The translations under genes and the position numbers were made by a program. From Rhizophagus clarus (taxonomy: Eukaryota; Glomeromycota; Glomeromycetes; Glomerales; Glomeraceae), in NCBI GenBank assembly GCA_015698045.1, contig BLAL01000182.1, positions 434,001 through 498,000 on the forward strand: a DNA stretch of 64,000 nt. Reading direction: 5' to 3'. Of the stretch, positions 49,729-60,599 are shown piece by piece (within the stretch, counting starts at the first letter, position 1; every line of letters begins with the position of its first letter). Below the pieces are notes generated by a model. The model did not search any database, was not told the origin of the DNA, and saw nothing but the letters and a program-made list of their open reading frames with translations.

Positions 49729-51153
49729 ATGAGGTGTAAAGTTTGTAAAATTGATAAATTATCCCATGAATTCCCAGCTGATACTATTAGTCAAAGGTGT
49801 TCTCATGTTTCTAATTTTTGTTTAAGGGTAAAGTTTCAATTCTATTTATTTAATTATTTTCATTTAACTTAATTAATTTAAATTAAATTTCATTTTAAAA
49901 TTAAACCTTTTTAATATCATGTTTAAACTAATTTTTTTTTATTTATTCTTATCATCATTTTTTTATAAACAAGTGTTTAATAAAAAAACTTAATGCTCAA
50001 CAATCAAATCAAAATCAAAAATGCCCTGAATGTGAAGCAATTCTTACAAGACAAGAAATTAAAGATTTAAATCTAACATGGGAAAAATCACCATTTCGAG
50101 TTGATATTGAGAACATTTTAGAACTTAAGTCTAATAATAATAATAATTTGAGTTCAAATAATGTAATCGATGATTTGAAAGGAGATTTTTATGTGATTTT
50201 ATTGAATGGAACGAAATTAAATTTTAAATTAGAAAACATTAAAACCGTTGAAGCTTTAAAGGAAGCTATAAAAAAACAAACTAATATTGAGAATGGTAAA
50301 CAAAAGTTGATTCATAAAGGTGTTGAATTAGAGGTTCGTTAATTATGTAAATTCAATTTAAAATTTTTAATTCTTATATGAAAAATTCCTTTTGTTATAC
50401 TGTACCTACAATTTTAGACTTTTTCCAAAACAAGAATTAGAAAACAATTATCTGAATATTCAATAATTTCTGGGAGTCATATCCAACTTATGGTCTTATT
50501 GTATTCTATCTCAAAAGAATTGTCTATCAATGCATTAACTTTTGATTTATTCTGGGGATTTCCATCAACTGGGAATGATTTTTTGGATGGTACTTGTATG
50601 CTTTATTCAGGAAATGTTCTTTACCGTATTTTTGATTATAAATCGAGATCTCACGTTGATATTCCTAACATGTTACATTCTGGTGATGTTATGGATACTT
50701 TAAATCGTAGAGGTAAATAATATTATTTGAATCTTTTTAAGTTTGACACTTTTATTGCAATTTGGTGAATTCGTTGCAATTACTCATATACTGTATCACT
50801 CATATTATTTACTATTAATAGGACATCATCGTATTACAGCAAATTTAACAACAATTCCACGTGCAGTAACAAAATTATATTTCGTTTTAAGTGCATATCG
50901 TTCTCCAAATATTGGTTGTTTTCCCAATCCTTCTTTTAAATTGTTTGATCCTTCATATCCTGATACACAATTGTGTTCTTATACTATACGATCCGCTTCC
51001 GCTTCAAGAGCAGTTATAATGTGTGTAATTGAGAAAAGTAATGAAGGTAATTGGAATATATTCGAAATTGGTAAATTATCTGATGGTAATGCAAAGGATT
51101 ATGTCCCAATATTAAATACTATTAGTGGACTGGACGTAGCCTTTAATTCGTAA
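49729..51153 (+). CDS. RING-like / ubiquitin-like / TerD-like protein, copy C
   Basis: Exons 49729-49827, 49974-50333, 50418-50712, 50822-51153 give 361 aa. The zinc finger is retained (MRCKVCKIDKL, CSHVSNFC, CLIKKL, CPEC). The ubiquitin-like part (DFYVILLNGTKLNFKLENIK) and TerD-like part (DFLDGTCMLYSG, LHSGDVMDTLNRRG, ITANLTTIP, AVIMCVIEK, NWNIFEIGKLSDG) follow. Compared with A and B the linker after the finger is longer and Asn-rich, and the middle of the ubiquitin-like domain has diverged (SKTRIRKQLSEYSIISGS). Intron 2 uses GTTCGT as donor, which is weak compared with GTAAGT in A and B, but the downstream acceptor and phase agree with the paralogues. Confidence 0.88.
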
Positions 51154-51678
51154 AAAGTGAGGGAATGAGGATTATGATGAATATTCTGTATATTAATTGT
51201 TTATAGACCGAACTTGCAAATAATTGTTGTATAATATTTTGATATAATGTTTTGATAGTGTTTTGATATAATGACTTACTATAGCCTACTATAATCAATC
51301 AAATATGTATTTAATAAAATATATGATTATGTGATAATAAAAAAGTTTCGATTTGTACTAAACCCAAATTCCTAAGCTTCTAAATTATTTTTTGTGACAT
51401 AAATATGATAAATCGTTGGAGACATTGAAGTTTTCTACCTTCCTACTCTAATTCAGGTGTTACATTATCAATGGTAACAAATAAGATCATTACACTTCTG
51501 TAATTAGTGAGGACGTGATAGACCATGGTTCCCCTGGTGTAATTTGTAACATAATGAATTCTCAAACTTATGACCTCTGTCAAAACACACAATAAAATAA
51601 TGAATTTTTATATTGCAAATTATTGTTGTTTATTAATAATATTACTTGATGTACATCATTTTTTCAGTTACACTTTAA
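51154..51678. other. Convergent intergenic region
   Basis: 3' flanks of copy C (+) and the glycine carrier (-). No gene recognised. Confidence 0.5.
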
Positions 51679-53161
51679 TTATCTATTCTCCTTTCTCCTT
51701 TGTTGAAACCAAGTAACTAAAGCTTCATATATAGTCCAATTGATAGCAGCTTGCGTAGTTTTTCTACCTAATCTAAGTGATAAACCATCAAAAAATCTAA
51801 GGAATCCCTCTTCCTTTAAAATATATCAAAAATGTTATCATTATTTGATTCACTTGAATTTAATAATGATGTAATTATCGTACCTTAAATATTTTTAAGG
51901 CTCCTAGCCAAATATTCGGATAATTTTGAGGTTTTAATTGTACTCTTGTTTTAAGCATGTCAAAAGGATGTGTAATGGTAGTAGCTGAAAGACCAGCTAT
52001 AATAGCTATATGTAGAAATAATGTAATTAGAAACTATTTAATCATTAAGAAGAATGATAAAAAAGAGTTTAATTCATGAAGCTACCAGAAGTCATGTGTA
52101 TAATTGGTGTAGCTATCGTGAATGAACTAGCTAAATTAGTCATCAAAAAAGATTAATCTTACTTAATTAATTAAAGAAGATATTTTAAAAAGTATTTAAA
52201 TAATTTTAATAATATACCACTCATAAATAATTTCCACCGCTCATAAAATAATAAGTATAATCCTGCATAAGGTGCATCTCTGATAACGGTAGCACCATAC
52301 CCATAAAACAATCCTAGTTAATAATTAAAGAAAGTTCCTATTGAATTTTTTTTCTCGACACAAGAACCAAGAAGCGATATATACACATGTTAAAATAGAT
52401 CATCACTAAACCTTTTACTCCTTCATGCCTTATAATAGATGTAAAAGCTCCCCATATACTTTTATAATTATAAAGATTACTCTAAAAAAGTCAATTATAT
52501 GATATATAAATAAATAAATATTTATTACGATAATTAATGATTTTTTTTTTAATTTATGCATACCTCATACCTAACTTTAATAACCGTGATGGGCATCATA
52601 ATAAGTCCAACAGAACCTCTAGAAACCATACCAGCAATTAAATTATCCTTATTTGATAATACTGGTAAAGAGGATTTTATTAAATTCTGGGAAACATTTT
52701 TTTGATGTTTTAAAGAAAAAATACGACGAATTTCTGATAATGTAAAAAAATATAATGCTGATCCAGGAACATTTCTAATACAAGGTAGTTTATAAACATT
52801 AATTTGTTATAAGTAATTTTTTAAAAAAAAAAAAAAAAAAGAAATATAATTTTACCTTAATATTGTTGGAACAGTTCCTTTCCATAACCCAATTATATTC
52901 TCTTTTTCAATAATATCTTTCACAGTCCGAAGAACTGTACTAGAAAAGAGACCAATTAGTTTATCAATTCATATCTTAAAATCTACATCTTAAATTCACT
53001 CACTTATTTAATGATTTTCGACTGTCATTCTTAAGTTGTTGTCGTTGTTGTTGTATACGAGTTTTCACTAAATCAAATGGTTGTAATAATACACATGACA
53101 TTAAACCCGATACCGCCCCGGATGCTAAATGTACTATTGGATCCTTATTCTTTTTACTCAT
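51679..53161 (-). CDS. HEM25: Mitochondrial carrier, glycine transporter type (Hem25/SLC25A38)
   Basis: Eight exons on the minus strand: 53161-53004, 52939-52856, 52774-52564, 52481-52412, 52313-52218, 52130-52086, 52005-51884, 51813-51679; phases join to 306 aa, the standard carrier length. Three repeats are visible: [13 protein letters not shown] in the first, a degenerate [11 protein letters not shown] in the second and [11 protein letters not shown] in the third. [21 protein letters not shown] and [20 protein letters not shown] are the even-helix signatures, and the RNVPG and VIKVRYE forms are typical of the Hem25/SLC25A38 branch that brings glycine into mitochondria for heme synthesis. 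It acts in the inner membrane. The donor of intron 4 (GTTTAG) is weak but is the only one keeping the GLFYGYG frame. Confidence 0.9.
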
Positions 53162-53811
53162 GATTATTTACAAATTAGAAAAGGAAGACAAAAGAAATGT
53201 ACAGTCTGGTAATTGGTTAAAGAAAGGAAAATGAGCATTGAGCTTAAATATGAGAAAAAATTTGAAGCGAAGAATAAAAAAAAAAAAAAAATTGTAAATT
53301 AAGAAATAAAATTATAAACGAAAAAAAAGCCTCTTTCTCTTACCTTGACAAAAAAAAAATTAGATCAAATTTCACACGTTATAACCGAGCGATAACCGTT
53401 TTCAGCTGATGGAGATCATTTTCCCCTTACTGCACAACGTTAACTTGCCGGAAAAAAACAACTCTAATTTAATATAGAAATGATCCACATAATAATACGT
53501 AATTTAAATATCAAAAGTCAGATTAAAATCTCAACTCTGAACTTTGAAGTCGCAACTGCATAATTTTTCACACAAGAAACCAGTAGTTTGTTTTTTTTAA
53601 AAAAAAAAAAAATGCTATATATACACTTTTACTTTTATTTTTATTTTTTTTTTTTGTCAAAAAAAAAAATGAGATAATTTTGTATAAAAAGGAAAAAGAA
53701 AAATGAAGAAAAAAAATGAAAAAAGAAAGGTAATCTATTAAACATTATCAACAAAGGATTTTTTGGTGAAGAAAGAAAGATCGTTATAACCCATAAGGAA
53801 TCATAATGAGA
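53162..53811. other. Intergenic region
   Basis: 5' flank of the glycine carrier and 3' flank of Mgr2, both leftward genes. Many A- and T-runs; nothing else recognised. Confidence 0.5.
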
Positions 53812-54250
53812 TTACATTCCTACAGTTCTTCTATCCCAACGATTTCGCTCTAAAACTTCAGGTAAATTAGCGAAACCTCTTTGACAAAATTTTTGATGTT
53901 GTTCCAAATGACGTTTTAACATAATATTCTTTGGTCGTTCTTCGCGACGAATTGCCGAACCAATTCCCATGAATAATGCAAAATTACCAGCCGAAGATAC
54001 CATATATCGGCCAAGAGTTGAAATATAACCTCTAGGGCCTGGTCCATGTCTATAAATTATAAAAAAATAATTAGAATAATTCAAAATGCAAAATGCAAAA
54101 TGCAAGAGGAAAAAAAAAGAAATAATTTAAAGTCAAGATTATTTACTTTAAGACATGATATGTTCCAAAAGCCAAACCTAGACATACGCCTAAAGCGCTA
54201 CCCATAATAACACCATGTTTCATATGATCGATACGTGATGATGATTCCAT
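53812..54250 (-). CDS. MGR2: Mgr2/ROMO1 family protein (TIM23 complex)
   Basis: Exons on the minus strand 54250-54147 and 54049-53812 give 113 aa. Two membrane segments follow a short polar head: MKHGVIMGSALGVCLGLAFG and, after HGPGPRGYISTLGRYM, SSAGNFALFMGIGSAIR. This Gly-rich pair separated by GPGPxG and ending in IGSxIR is the Mgr2/ROMO1 signature. Mgr2 is a small inner-membrane subunit that closes the side of the TIM23 preprotein channel and controls lateral release. The C-terminal tail, rich in charged residues and Arg (RHLEQHQKFCQRGF...), is longer than in animals, as usual in fungi. Confidence 0.92.
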
Positions 54251-55068
54251 TTTTAAAATTATTTTTTTATGAAATAAAAAGTATTATTTTACTTATTTCA
54301 CTTGAGGAAAAAACTGTGAAATGACCAATTATAAACAAACAACAAACAACAAACAACGAAAAAAAAAGGAAAAGAGAAAAAAAATTTTTTTTTACAAAAA
54401 AAAAAAAATAAATAAATTATCAAATAAAAATAAATAAATTAAAAAATATAAAAAGGCGGAACTTTTATTTAAGTAAAAATTTACCGTAAAAGTTAGGAAT
54501 CATATTTAGAGAAAGTAACTCGAGTCGTGGTATTTAAGCCGAGTTTATATAAAAAAATATAATATTTTTGTGGGAATATTTTTCTGTTTGTATCACGTTA
54601 GGTCGGGATCATCCAGACGAAAACAATAACGAAATGTACATTATGTACTGCTGCTTTACCACTTAATTTTCTGTAGGTTTTTGGTCATTTGACACTTCTC
54701 ATTGACGCGTAAAATGGACAAAAACAAAATCTTCTTGAATTCATTCCTGTTTAATCACTATTGCAGCATCACCTGTTTCATATATTTCTTTTAGTCTCAT
54801 GGTGTCGCAGGATCATGAACTGTGCCACAAGCCCACGCATCTACCGCACATAAAGATGTATATAATGGAAAAACCAGATAACCATTTCTTTTTTTTAAAA
54901 AAAAAGGTAATTTATTTAATTACAATTGTCACATTATAATACATAATAATAATACTTGTATGAGACTTGATATTAATTATTATATGACAATGAAAGAACC
55001 TAAAAATATATTATTAATCTTACGTCCATATTCATTCTAAACTAGTTATCACTTAAGAGTGAATATTA
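54251..55068. other. Intergenic region
   Basis: Promoter side of Mgr2 with A-runs, then 3' flank of the secreted protein gene. No gene recognised. Confidence 0.5.
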
Positions 55069-55557
55069 TTAAAATAGTTCATAGATTTCAGCTCTTGCAA
55101 TTTCTTCCCCACCCCTTTTAATAACAACTAAATTACCAATAATACCATTTTTTTCATCACAAATCTGTAAATTAGCATATTGTCTATTAAATGAAACTAA
55201 TTCCATGGCATTATGAAACACGGATTCGGTCAAATCATATAACTTTATTCCGTTCTTATTGTATAATTCAGCTGTATAACGAGGGTCTCCGTCTTCAGTT
55301 TTAATTCCGTCTACTCCTCCAATAACTACCGAAAATATTCCATCAACAATAACTTTATTATTTGTTGAAGATTCTGAAAATGTGATCACTCCATATAAAT
55401 TGTCCTTATTAAAGTCGGGAAAAAATTCCACATGACCTTGCTTTCTACATATTTTTTTTTTCTCCGGTTTCGCTTCTAATGTAACACTTATAAGGACTAT
55501 AATAAGTGTTATTAAAAGAATAAAAGTTGGAAAACTTCTTGCGTATTTTTTCATCAT
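55069..55557 (-). CDS. Small secreted protein (162 aa), function unknown
   Basis: Single-exon ORF. Residues 1-30 are a strong signal peptide (basic head MMKKYARS, hydrophobic core FILLITLIIVLISVTL, likely cleavage after EA). The mature part of about 132 residues has two cysteines (CRKQ near the start and CDEK near the end), and the alternating hydrophobic pattern YGVITFSESS, VIVDGIFSVVIGGV, NLVVIKRGG suggests a beta-rich fold. The GVITF...VDGIFSV arrangement is faintly like the superoxide dismutase fold, but no metal-binding His set is present, so that reading is weak. Being small and secreted, it could be an effector or a wall protein. Confidence 0.75.
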   Translation of the reverse strand: MMKKYARSFPTFILLITLIIVLISVTLEAKPEKKKICRKQGHVEFFPDFNKDNLYGVITFSESSTNNKVIVDGIFSVVIGGVDGIKTEDGDPRYTAELYNKNGIKLYDLTESVFHNAMELVSFNRQYANLQICDEKNGIIGNLVVIKRGGEEIARAEIYELF

Positions 55558-55609
55558 TAAAATATGTTAAAAAAAATTCTTTTTCTTTTATTTTTTTTTT
55601 ATTTTCTAT

Positions 55610-55648
<39 letters not shown>

Positions 55649-56132
55649 TTTTCCTATTAAAAGTAAAAAAATCACCCCTTTTTATAATAGTTCAATGGCA
55701 AATGTTAATAAGCCTATAAATATGAACCAATAAACTAAAAAAATACGTATAAAAGATAAAAATTCCAAATAAGTTGACCATCTAGAATATATTTTTTGTA
55801 TATCTCTTTAATGGCTTGTCAGAAATAAACAGCATTTGGCGATTTTTTTAGTACATAAATAAATATAAATAACTTTATCATCATTGTACCACGCTCTAAT
55901 TGATGTGAATTATACATATTTAAATCAAAAATATCTTATCTTGGTTAACTTCCGGGTAAAACCCGACCATAATAGTAATAGCACTAGTGTAAATAAAGAA
56001 GTTGATTTAATAATAACACTGTAATCTTAATCCCGTGAAGTTCGGATCTAAATTAGTATCCTTATCCAATCAAATTTTGCATCGTGCTTTTATAAATACC
56101 GAAATCATTTTTTTTTTTCCGAGAAAAAAAAA
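55558..56132. promoter_or_regulatory. Divergent promoter region, secreted protein and COX16
   Basis: Starts with a long T-run followed by an equally long A-run (about 55610-55648), which could form a hairpin and would resist nucleosomes. It ends with a T-run and A-run directly before the COX16 ATG. Confidence 0.5.
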
Positions 56133-56543
56133 ATGCGTACATTTGTTAGAAAACGATTAAATCAACCGCCTATATATCGAGCAATAAAGAGACATCCTTT
56201 TTTATATTTTGGTCTTCCATTAATAGTTCCTATAGTTGGTGGTTCTTTTGTTTTAAGTTATTTAACGCAAACTAGATATGATTTATATGATAATAAAAAT
56301 AAAAAAGTTGATAAAGAAGAGAAATTACATTTGAATAAAAATAGGCGACAAGTTAATCTTCAAAAAGAGTATGAGGTAAGTAAATAAATGTTCTTGAAGA
56401 AAAATGTTGTATATATATTAATTTGTTTTTTTTTTTCCTTTTGACGAATCAAGAAATTACAAGCTACAAATGAAGAACTTGATGATTGGAAAGTTAAAAG
56501 AGTTGAAAGACTTGATGGTGAATTTGATGGAATATTAAAATAA
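56133..56543 (+). CDS. COX16: Cytochrome c oxidase assembly protein COX16
   Basis: Exons 56133-56375 and 56454-56543 give 110 aa. After a basic head (RKRLNQPPIYRAIKRHP) comes FLYFGLPLIVPIVGGSFVLS, the single membrane segment with the family FGLP motif. Then follow a charged helix and the C-terminal block LQATNEELDDWKVKRVERL, matching the conserved EExWExVRVxR end of COX16. The protein sits in the mitochondrial inner membrane and helps mature COX1/COX2 in cytochrome oxidase assembly. ATX1, a copper chaperone, lies nearby, but gene order alone is weak evidence of a functional link. Confidence 0.93.
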
Positions 56544-57256
56544 AATATCTTATATAGGGGATATTTATGAAGGATATATAATACATAATTATGTAATGTT
56601 AACATTCGAAATTTAAAATATATAACATTTCCAACAACATGGAGATGAAGTTGTGAAGATTAATGAGAGAAAAAGTTAATGAAAGTACAAAAAGATGCAG
56701 CAGCATAACAGGAATCTAATGATTCCGATAAAATTGAGGTTTTGTTAGATAATTAATTTGAGCATTGATTCGTATTAATCATTTAAAAATTATTAATATA
56801 TCAATATGTTTCACTACTATGGATTATTCTATCCAGTATTATGCAAATGATTACAAACATTAGTAATGCAAGGAAATATTCAATATATGAAACCACAAAG
56901 CTAAAACTGAACCGGCGGTTCGTTGATAGGTCAATGGCACAAAAGCGTCCCTGAAACTGTCAAACGGAATAGTTTATCGTAGTGAAATCATGCCTGATGA
57001 GACACATATTCAAGTTCTACTAGAAGCAAGAATGAAATCACCAATGTTAGTATATAATAAAGAAGAACTAAAAATTTGCAACTATTCCCATCAAATATGA
57101 GGTTTAGCGAGGCGCATTGAATTATGAAAGTATATACTCGAAATCTTTAAATGTTGAAACTTTAAACCGAAATAATTTAATGCAGATGAATTAATGAATA
57201 TTTTATCCTTCTATGATAGCTAGTTGACTAGTTATAGTTCAGTGTTATCAACTTCA
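56544..57256. other. Intergenic region
   Basis: 3' flank of COX16 and spacer with short decayed-looking frames (for example MPDETHIQVLLEARMKSPML near 56990). No gene accepted. Confidence 0.35.
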
Positions 57257-57499
57257 TCAACCGTCGGCTTCGTGTTTCGTTGAGGTTAACTGTTCCATCA
57301 TAATTAATTCGATGCGTTTTAATTTACCAAACTTAATTTTTTTAACGGTAATCAGTTTGGCTTGACTGGCATTAAAGCCTGACCGAACCAGGCCGTTAAA
57401 AACAATTCGGCCATGATCAATTATGTCATAATTATAACCAGCTGTAGCCCGCTGCTTTACATCGGGTATTAATCGATCATCAATAAGGCAGCACATCAT
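57257..57499 (-). other. Possible repeat-derived ORF (80 codons)
   Basis: An ATG-started minus-strand frame reads MMCCLIDDRLIPDVKQ...GRIVFNGLVRSGFNASQAKL...KFGKLKRIELIMMEQL. It has noticeably higher GC and more balanced codons than its flanks. No domain was recognised. The upstream sequence on the same strand is broken by stops, so it may be the tail of a decayed gene or mobile-element ORF rather than an independent gene. Confidence 0.35.
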
Positions 57500-57559
57500 G
57501 GGACATATTATTTAATCCTGCTAAAAAAGCCAGATTAAATAGTATCATACAAAAACTTC

Positions 57560-58620
57560 TTTGTGGGCTACATTTCTTGTCTGACAATTCTGAGGACTTT
57601 ATAACTATAATTTGGAGGAAGTCATATGTAGGATTACGCAATAATATATATTATGTACCACCACTATATTAATCGTAAGGAGGGGATTCATTCGGAAGAG
57701 GAGGTTTAATTTATATTTAATTCATTACAATTTAAATTTACTTGTGAAATGCGGTTTTTGCAGAGTGTATGGATTTCATCAAAAAAGTTGTTTATAATTA
57801 TTCAAATTTATATACCATCTTCTTTTTTGTTTTGTAACTTCATTAGTTAAAAATTTCCAACTTTTCAACTCTTTATTAAAGTTGAATAAATTGAATACTA
57901 TTCTATTCTTTGAATATTAAATAATCTAAGAATTGTAATAATTGATGAAGAATAGGAGATTCGATCAAAGCAGTAGAATTAATAACGTGAATTTGCTATT
58001 ATTTTTTTTTTATTTAGCCGTTCAAGAACAAAATATTATGTATGTAGAAATACGTAAATTTCAACGAGTTACAAAAAAAAACGCGGTTTATAAAAAATTT
58101 AAATGACGTTATTACAAAATTTTTATTTAAATAATAATAATAATACATTTAATATTTTAAATATTAAATAGTGATAATAAAATGGTAGTAGTAAAAATTA
58201 TCTATTTCAATTCAGCCGTTTTTCCTGTTTTTCCGATCGCATCGATGATTTCTTGAGATGTTTTTTCGGTTGTAAGAACAACTGTCTTATTTTCAAGATT
58301 AAAGCTAATATTATCAACACCTATTCAAAATTATAAGTAAATACGTTAGTTTATATAATAAAATATTCCGTAAAAATTCTATATTTAATGATTTCAATTC
58401 AATATACCTCCGAGATTATTTAATGCTTTTTCAACTGATTTCGTACATCCTGAGCAAGTCATTGGATTGACTTCAAATGTATAAGTATTCTATAATTAAA
58501 GAAATAAAATAATTTAGTATTATTATTTTTTTTTTAAAAAAAAAAAATCATCATCAGATATTTTATAGTTGTTTACTTACAGTTTCACTCATTTTTTTTT
58601 TATTTTAGGAAAAAAAAAAA
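57560..58620. repeat. Segmental duplication, copy 1 (carries ATX1)
   Basis: This interval aligns by eye with 60600-61840: shared blocks include GTAGGATTACGCAATAATA (57629 and 60652), GGAGGTTTAATTTATATTTA (57700) with GGAGGCTTAATTTATATTTA (60817), TTTCATCAAAAAAGTTGT, TTTAAATGACGTTATTACAAA and the ATX1 exons. The two copies have diverged by many substitutions and small indels. Boundaries are approximate. Confidence 0.7.
58202..58592 (-). CDS. ATX1: ATX1-type copper chaperone
   Basis: Three exons on the minus strand: 58592-58581 (only 12 nt, MSET), 58489-58408 and 58320-58202; phases join to 70 aa, the normal size of Atx1/Atox1. The metal site is MTCSGC at residues 14-19 (C16 and C19), within the beta-alpha-beta-beta-alpha-beta ferredoxin-like fold: YTFEVNPMTCSGCTKSVEKA, VDNISFNLENKTVVLTT, then EIIDAIGKTGKTAEL. 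The Lys-rich helices and the KTGKT loop match cytosolic Atx1 rather than the longer CCS. The protein carries Cu(I) to the P-type ATPase Ccc2 for delivery to the secretory pathway. The gene lies inside a duplicated segment whose other copy is dead. Confidence 0.93.
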
Positions 58621-60599
58621 GAAAATAAATGTGATAATTATAATTGTATTTTTAGAAAAAAAGAATAAATTTTTTTAAAAAATACGTAAAATTCTGTATG
58701 TTCAAAAGAAAAATTTTATGGCCTTTTTATATAAGTTTGGTTCCATATTTGCTAAATAATTAATAATCGATGACAAATCTTTTAGTAATTTTCTTATTGG
58801 CCAGTAAAAATTTGATCACGTAATTTTCTCGATTCCACTGGACATTAAAACGCAAAAATTCACCAAAATTCGTCATGAAATGTAGATCTTATTAAACATT
58901 ACGGGCATATTTATGTAACCTAAAAGTTCTAAATAACTTGTTTTGTAAATCCGTAAAATGTGAATATTGTGTTCAAGTCATATGACAGATGTAAATTTCG
59001 TTACCCCTTTTTTTTTGAAATCGGGTTGAAATTTACTATTTTAGAAAAAATAAAAGTAGCAGTTCATTATTCGCTCAATTAATTAGCGGCCATATGTCCA
59101 AAGTTTTATGATCGACTATCGGAATCCTAAATACAGTATATGTAATATCTTATATTCTCTCATGGATTTTGCAACCAAAATCTCTTCCGTTGAAGGGACT
59201 TCATAAGTCAGGGAGCATATGAAAGCTTTAGAAGCAATTATGAAATTGGATAAAGTCCAATTGAATTATTAATCCACAATTGAGTTCTTATAGTCTAAAT
59301 ACTATTTTAAAATGATATTCAATAATATTGTTGATCCAACAATTTAATTTTAAGCCACCAGTTTAGAAAAAGTATGAATCCATCGGTGTATGAACTTGTG
59401 TATTATTGGCCCGAAACTTAACAGGCATTTATGGTATTGTCATATGGACACATCTTTCATAGGATATGTATATTGTACGAGGAGAAATAACGTACTCATT
59501 ATGTCCTTTGTGTCCCTTCACTATTGAACCGCTTAGAGAAGAAGCGGTATTGGCTTTTGGTGAATATCACTTTTGGAAAAACAAACTGACCCTGTCGGAT
59601 AGGATGAAGAGCCCATAATTTCGCTAGGACTCATAGAAGGTGACTCTCATGCCAGACAAGGGAGTCAATCGAAGCAAGTCACTATGTAGATCAGGTGACA
59701 AGCCCAATCATGATTGAGGATGATGATCATTGTACCAGTTAATAATAGCAAAATCCATGCACATCTGGCCATTCTTGCATATATTTATGTAATAGCAGTT
59801 CTCACTCTTATCTTTTATATATCTCCAGGACTCCAGAGAATCAAGCTAATTCTAATGATGAAATCCGCACTTAATGCAAATAGCGGGAATAATACCAACA
59901 TGCAAGAAAGTGAATCACAATTGAGAAAAATTCATTAAGAAGATGGATCTTTTTAAGGATCACTTATAACAAGAAAAATTTCAGGTCCTGTTGCAAAAAT
60001 TATTTATACCTGCTAAGGAAGAGAAAGTCAAAAATGTTACTGATACTGAGAAAGATGCTGATAATCTGCATCACAAATAAAATTTAGTCCAATTATATCA
60101 AAAGGCAATTTGTGCAGAATTATGTATTGCAAGGTGAAATTTTATATTGGTACAAATATGCTAAAGGATTCAAAAACAGGGTTAGAGATATTAGATCTCA
60201 TAGTTAGAAGTCAAGTATGCTATGAAGTTAGACAGCATCTTTCAGCAATTACAGAAGCAAATTTGTGTAAGAAAATCCAGAAAGCAAGGAATAAAGCTCT
60301 GAATTTCCAATTCAGTTCTATTTTTGATTCCAAATTTGGTTTCTTACTGGATACTTTTTTGGACTACAATTTTTATTAAAAAACGTTTTCAGGATTATAT
60401 TTTAACAGAAAAACATTTTTGTGACTAGACTTTGAAAACACTTTTAGTTTAAAGAGTTTTCTGAAAAATGATATCAGTTCCACTTTTTAATCTAAAAAAA
60501 TGGAACTGGTACTGATTTTTCTAAAATAAGCTACTGGTTCATTCATAATAATCATATTTTAAAAATCTAATATGCAATCATCAATAAAACAGCACATGT
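58593..60599. other. Intergenic region with decayed ORF fragments
   Basis: Promoter side of ATX1 to about 59000. From about 59700 to 60380 (+) coding-like pieces occur, for example 59714-59938 and 60110-60379 (the latter includes QHLSAITEANLCKKIQKARN). Neighbouring frames also show related scraps, so the reading frame is broken by frameshifts. It looks like a decayed member of an unrecognised repeated gene or element family, placed between the two duplicated segments. Confidence 0.35.

Noticed and set aside
56360..56605. Minus-strand ORF over COX16 exon 2
   Set aside because: Antisense shadow.
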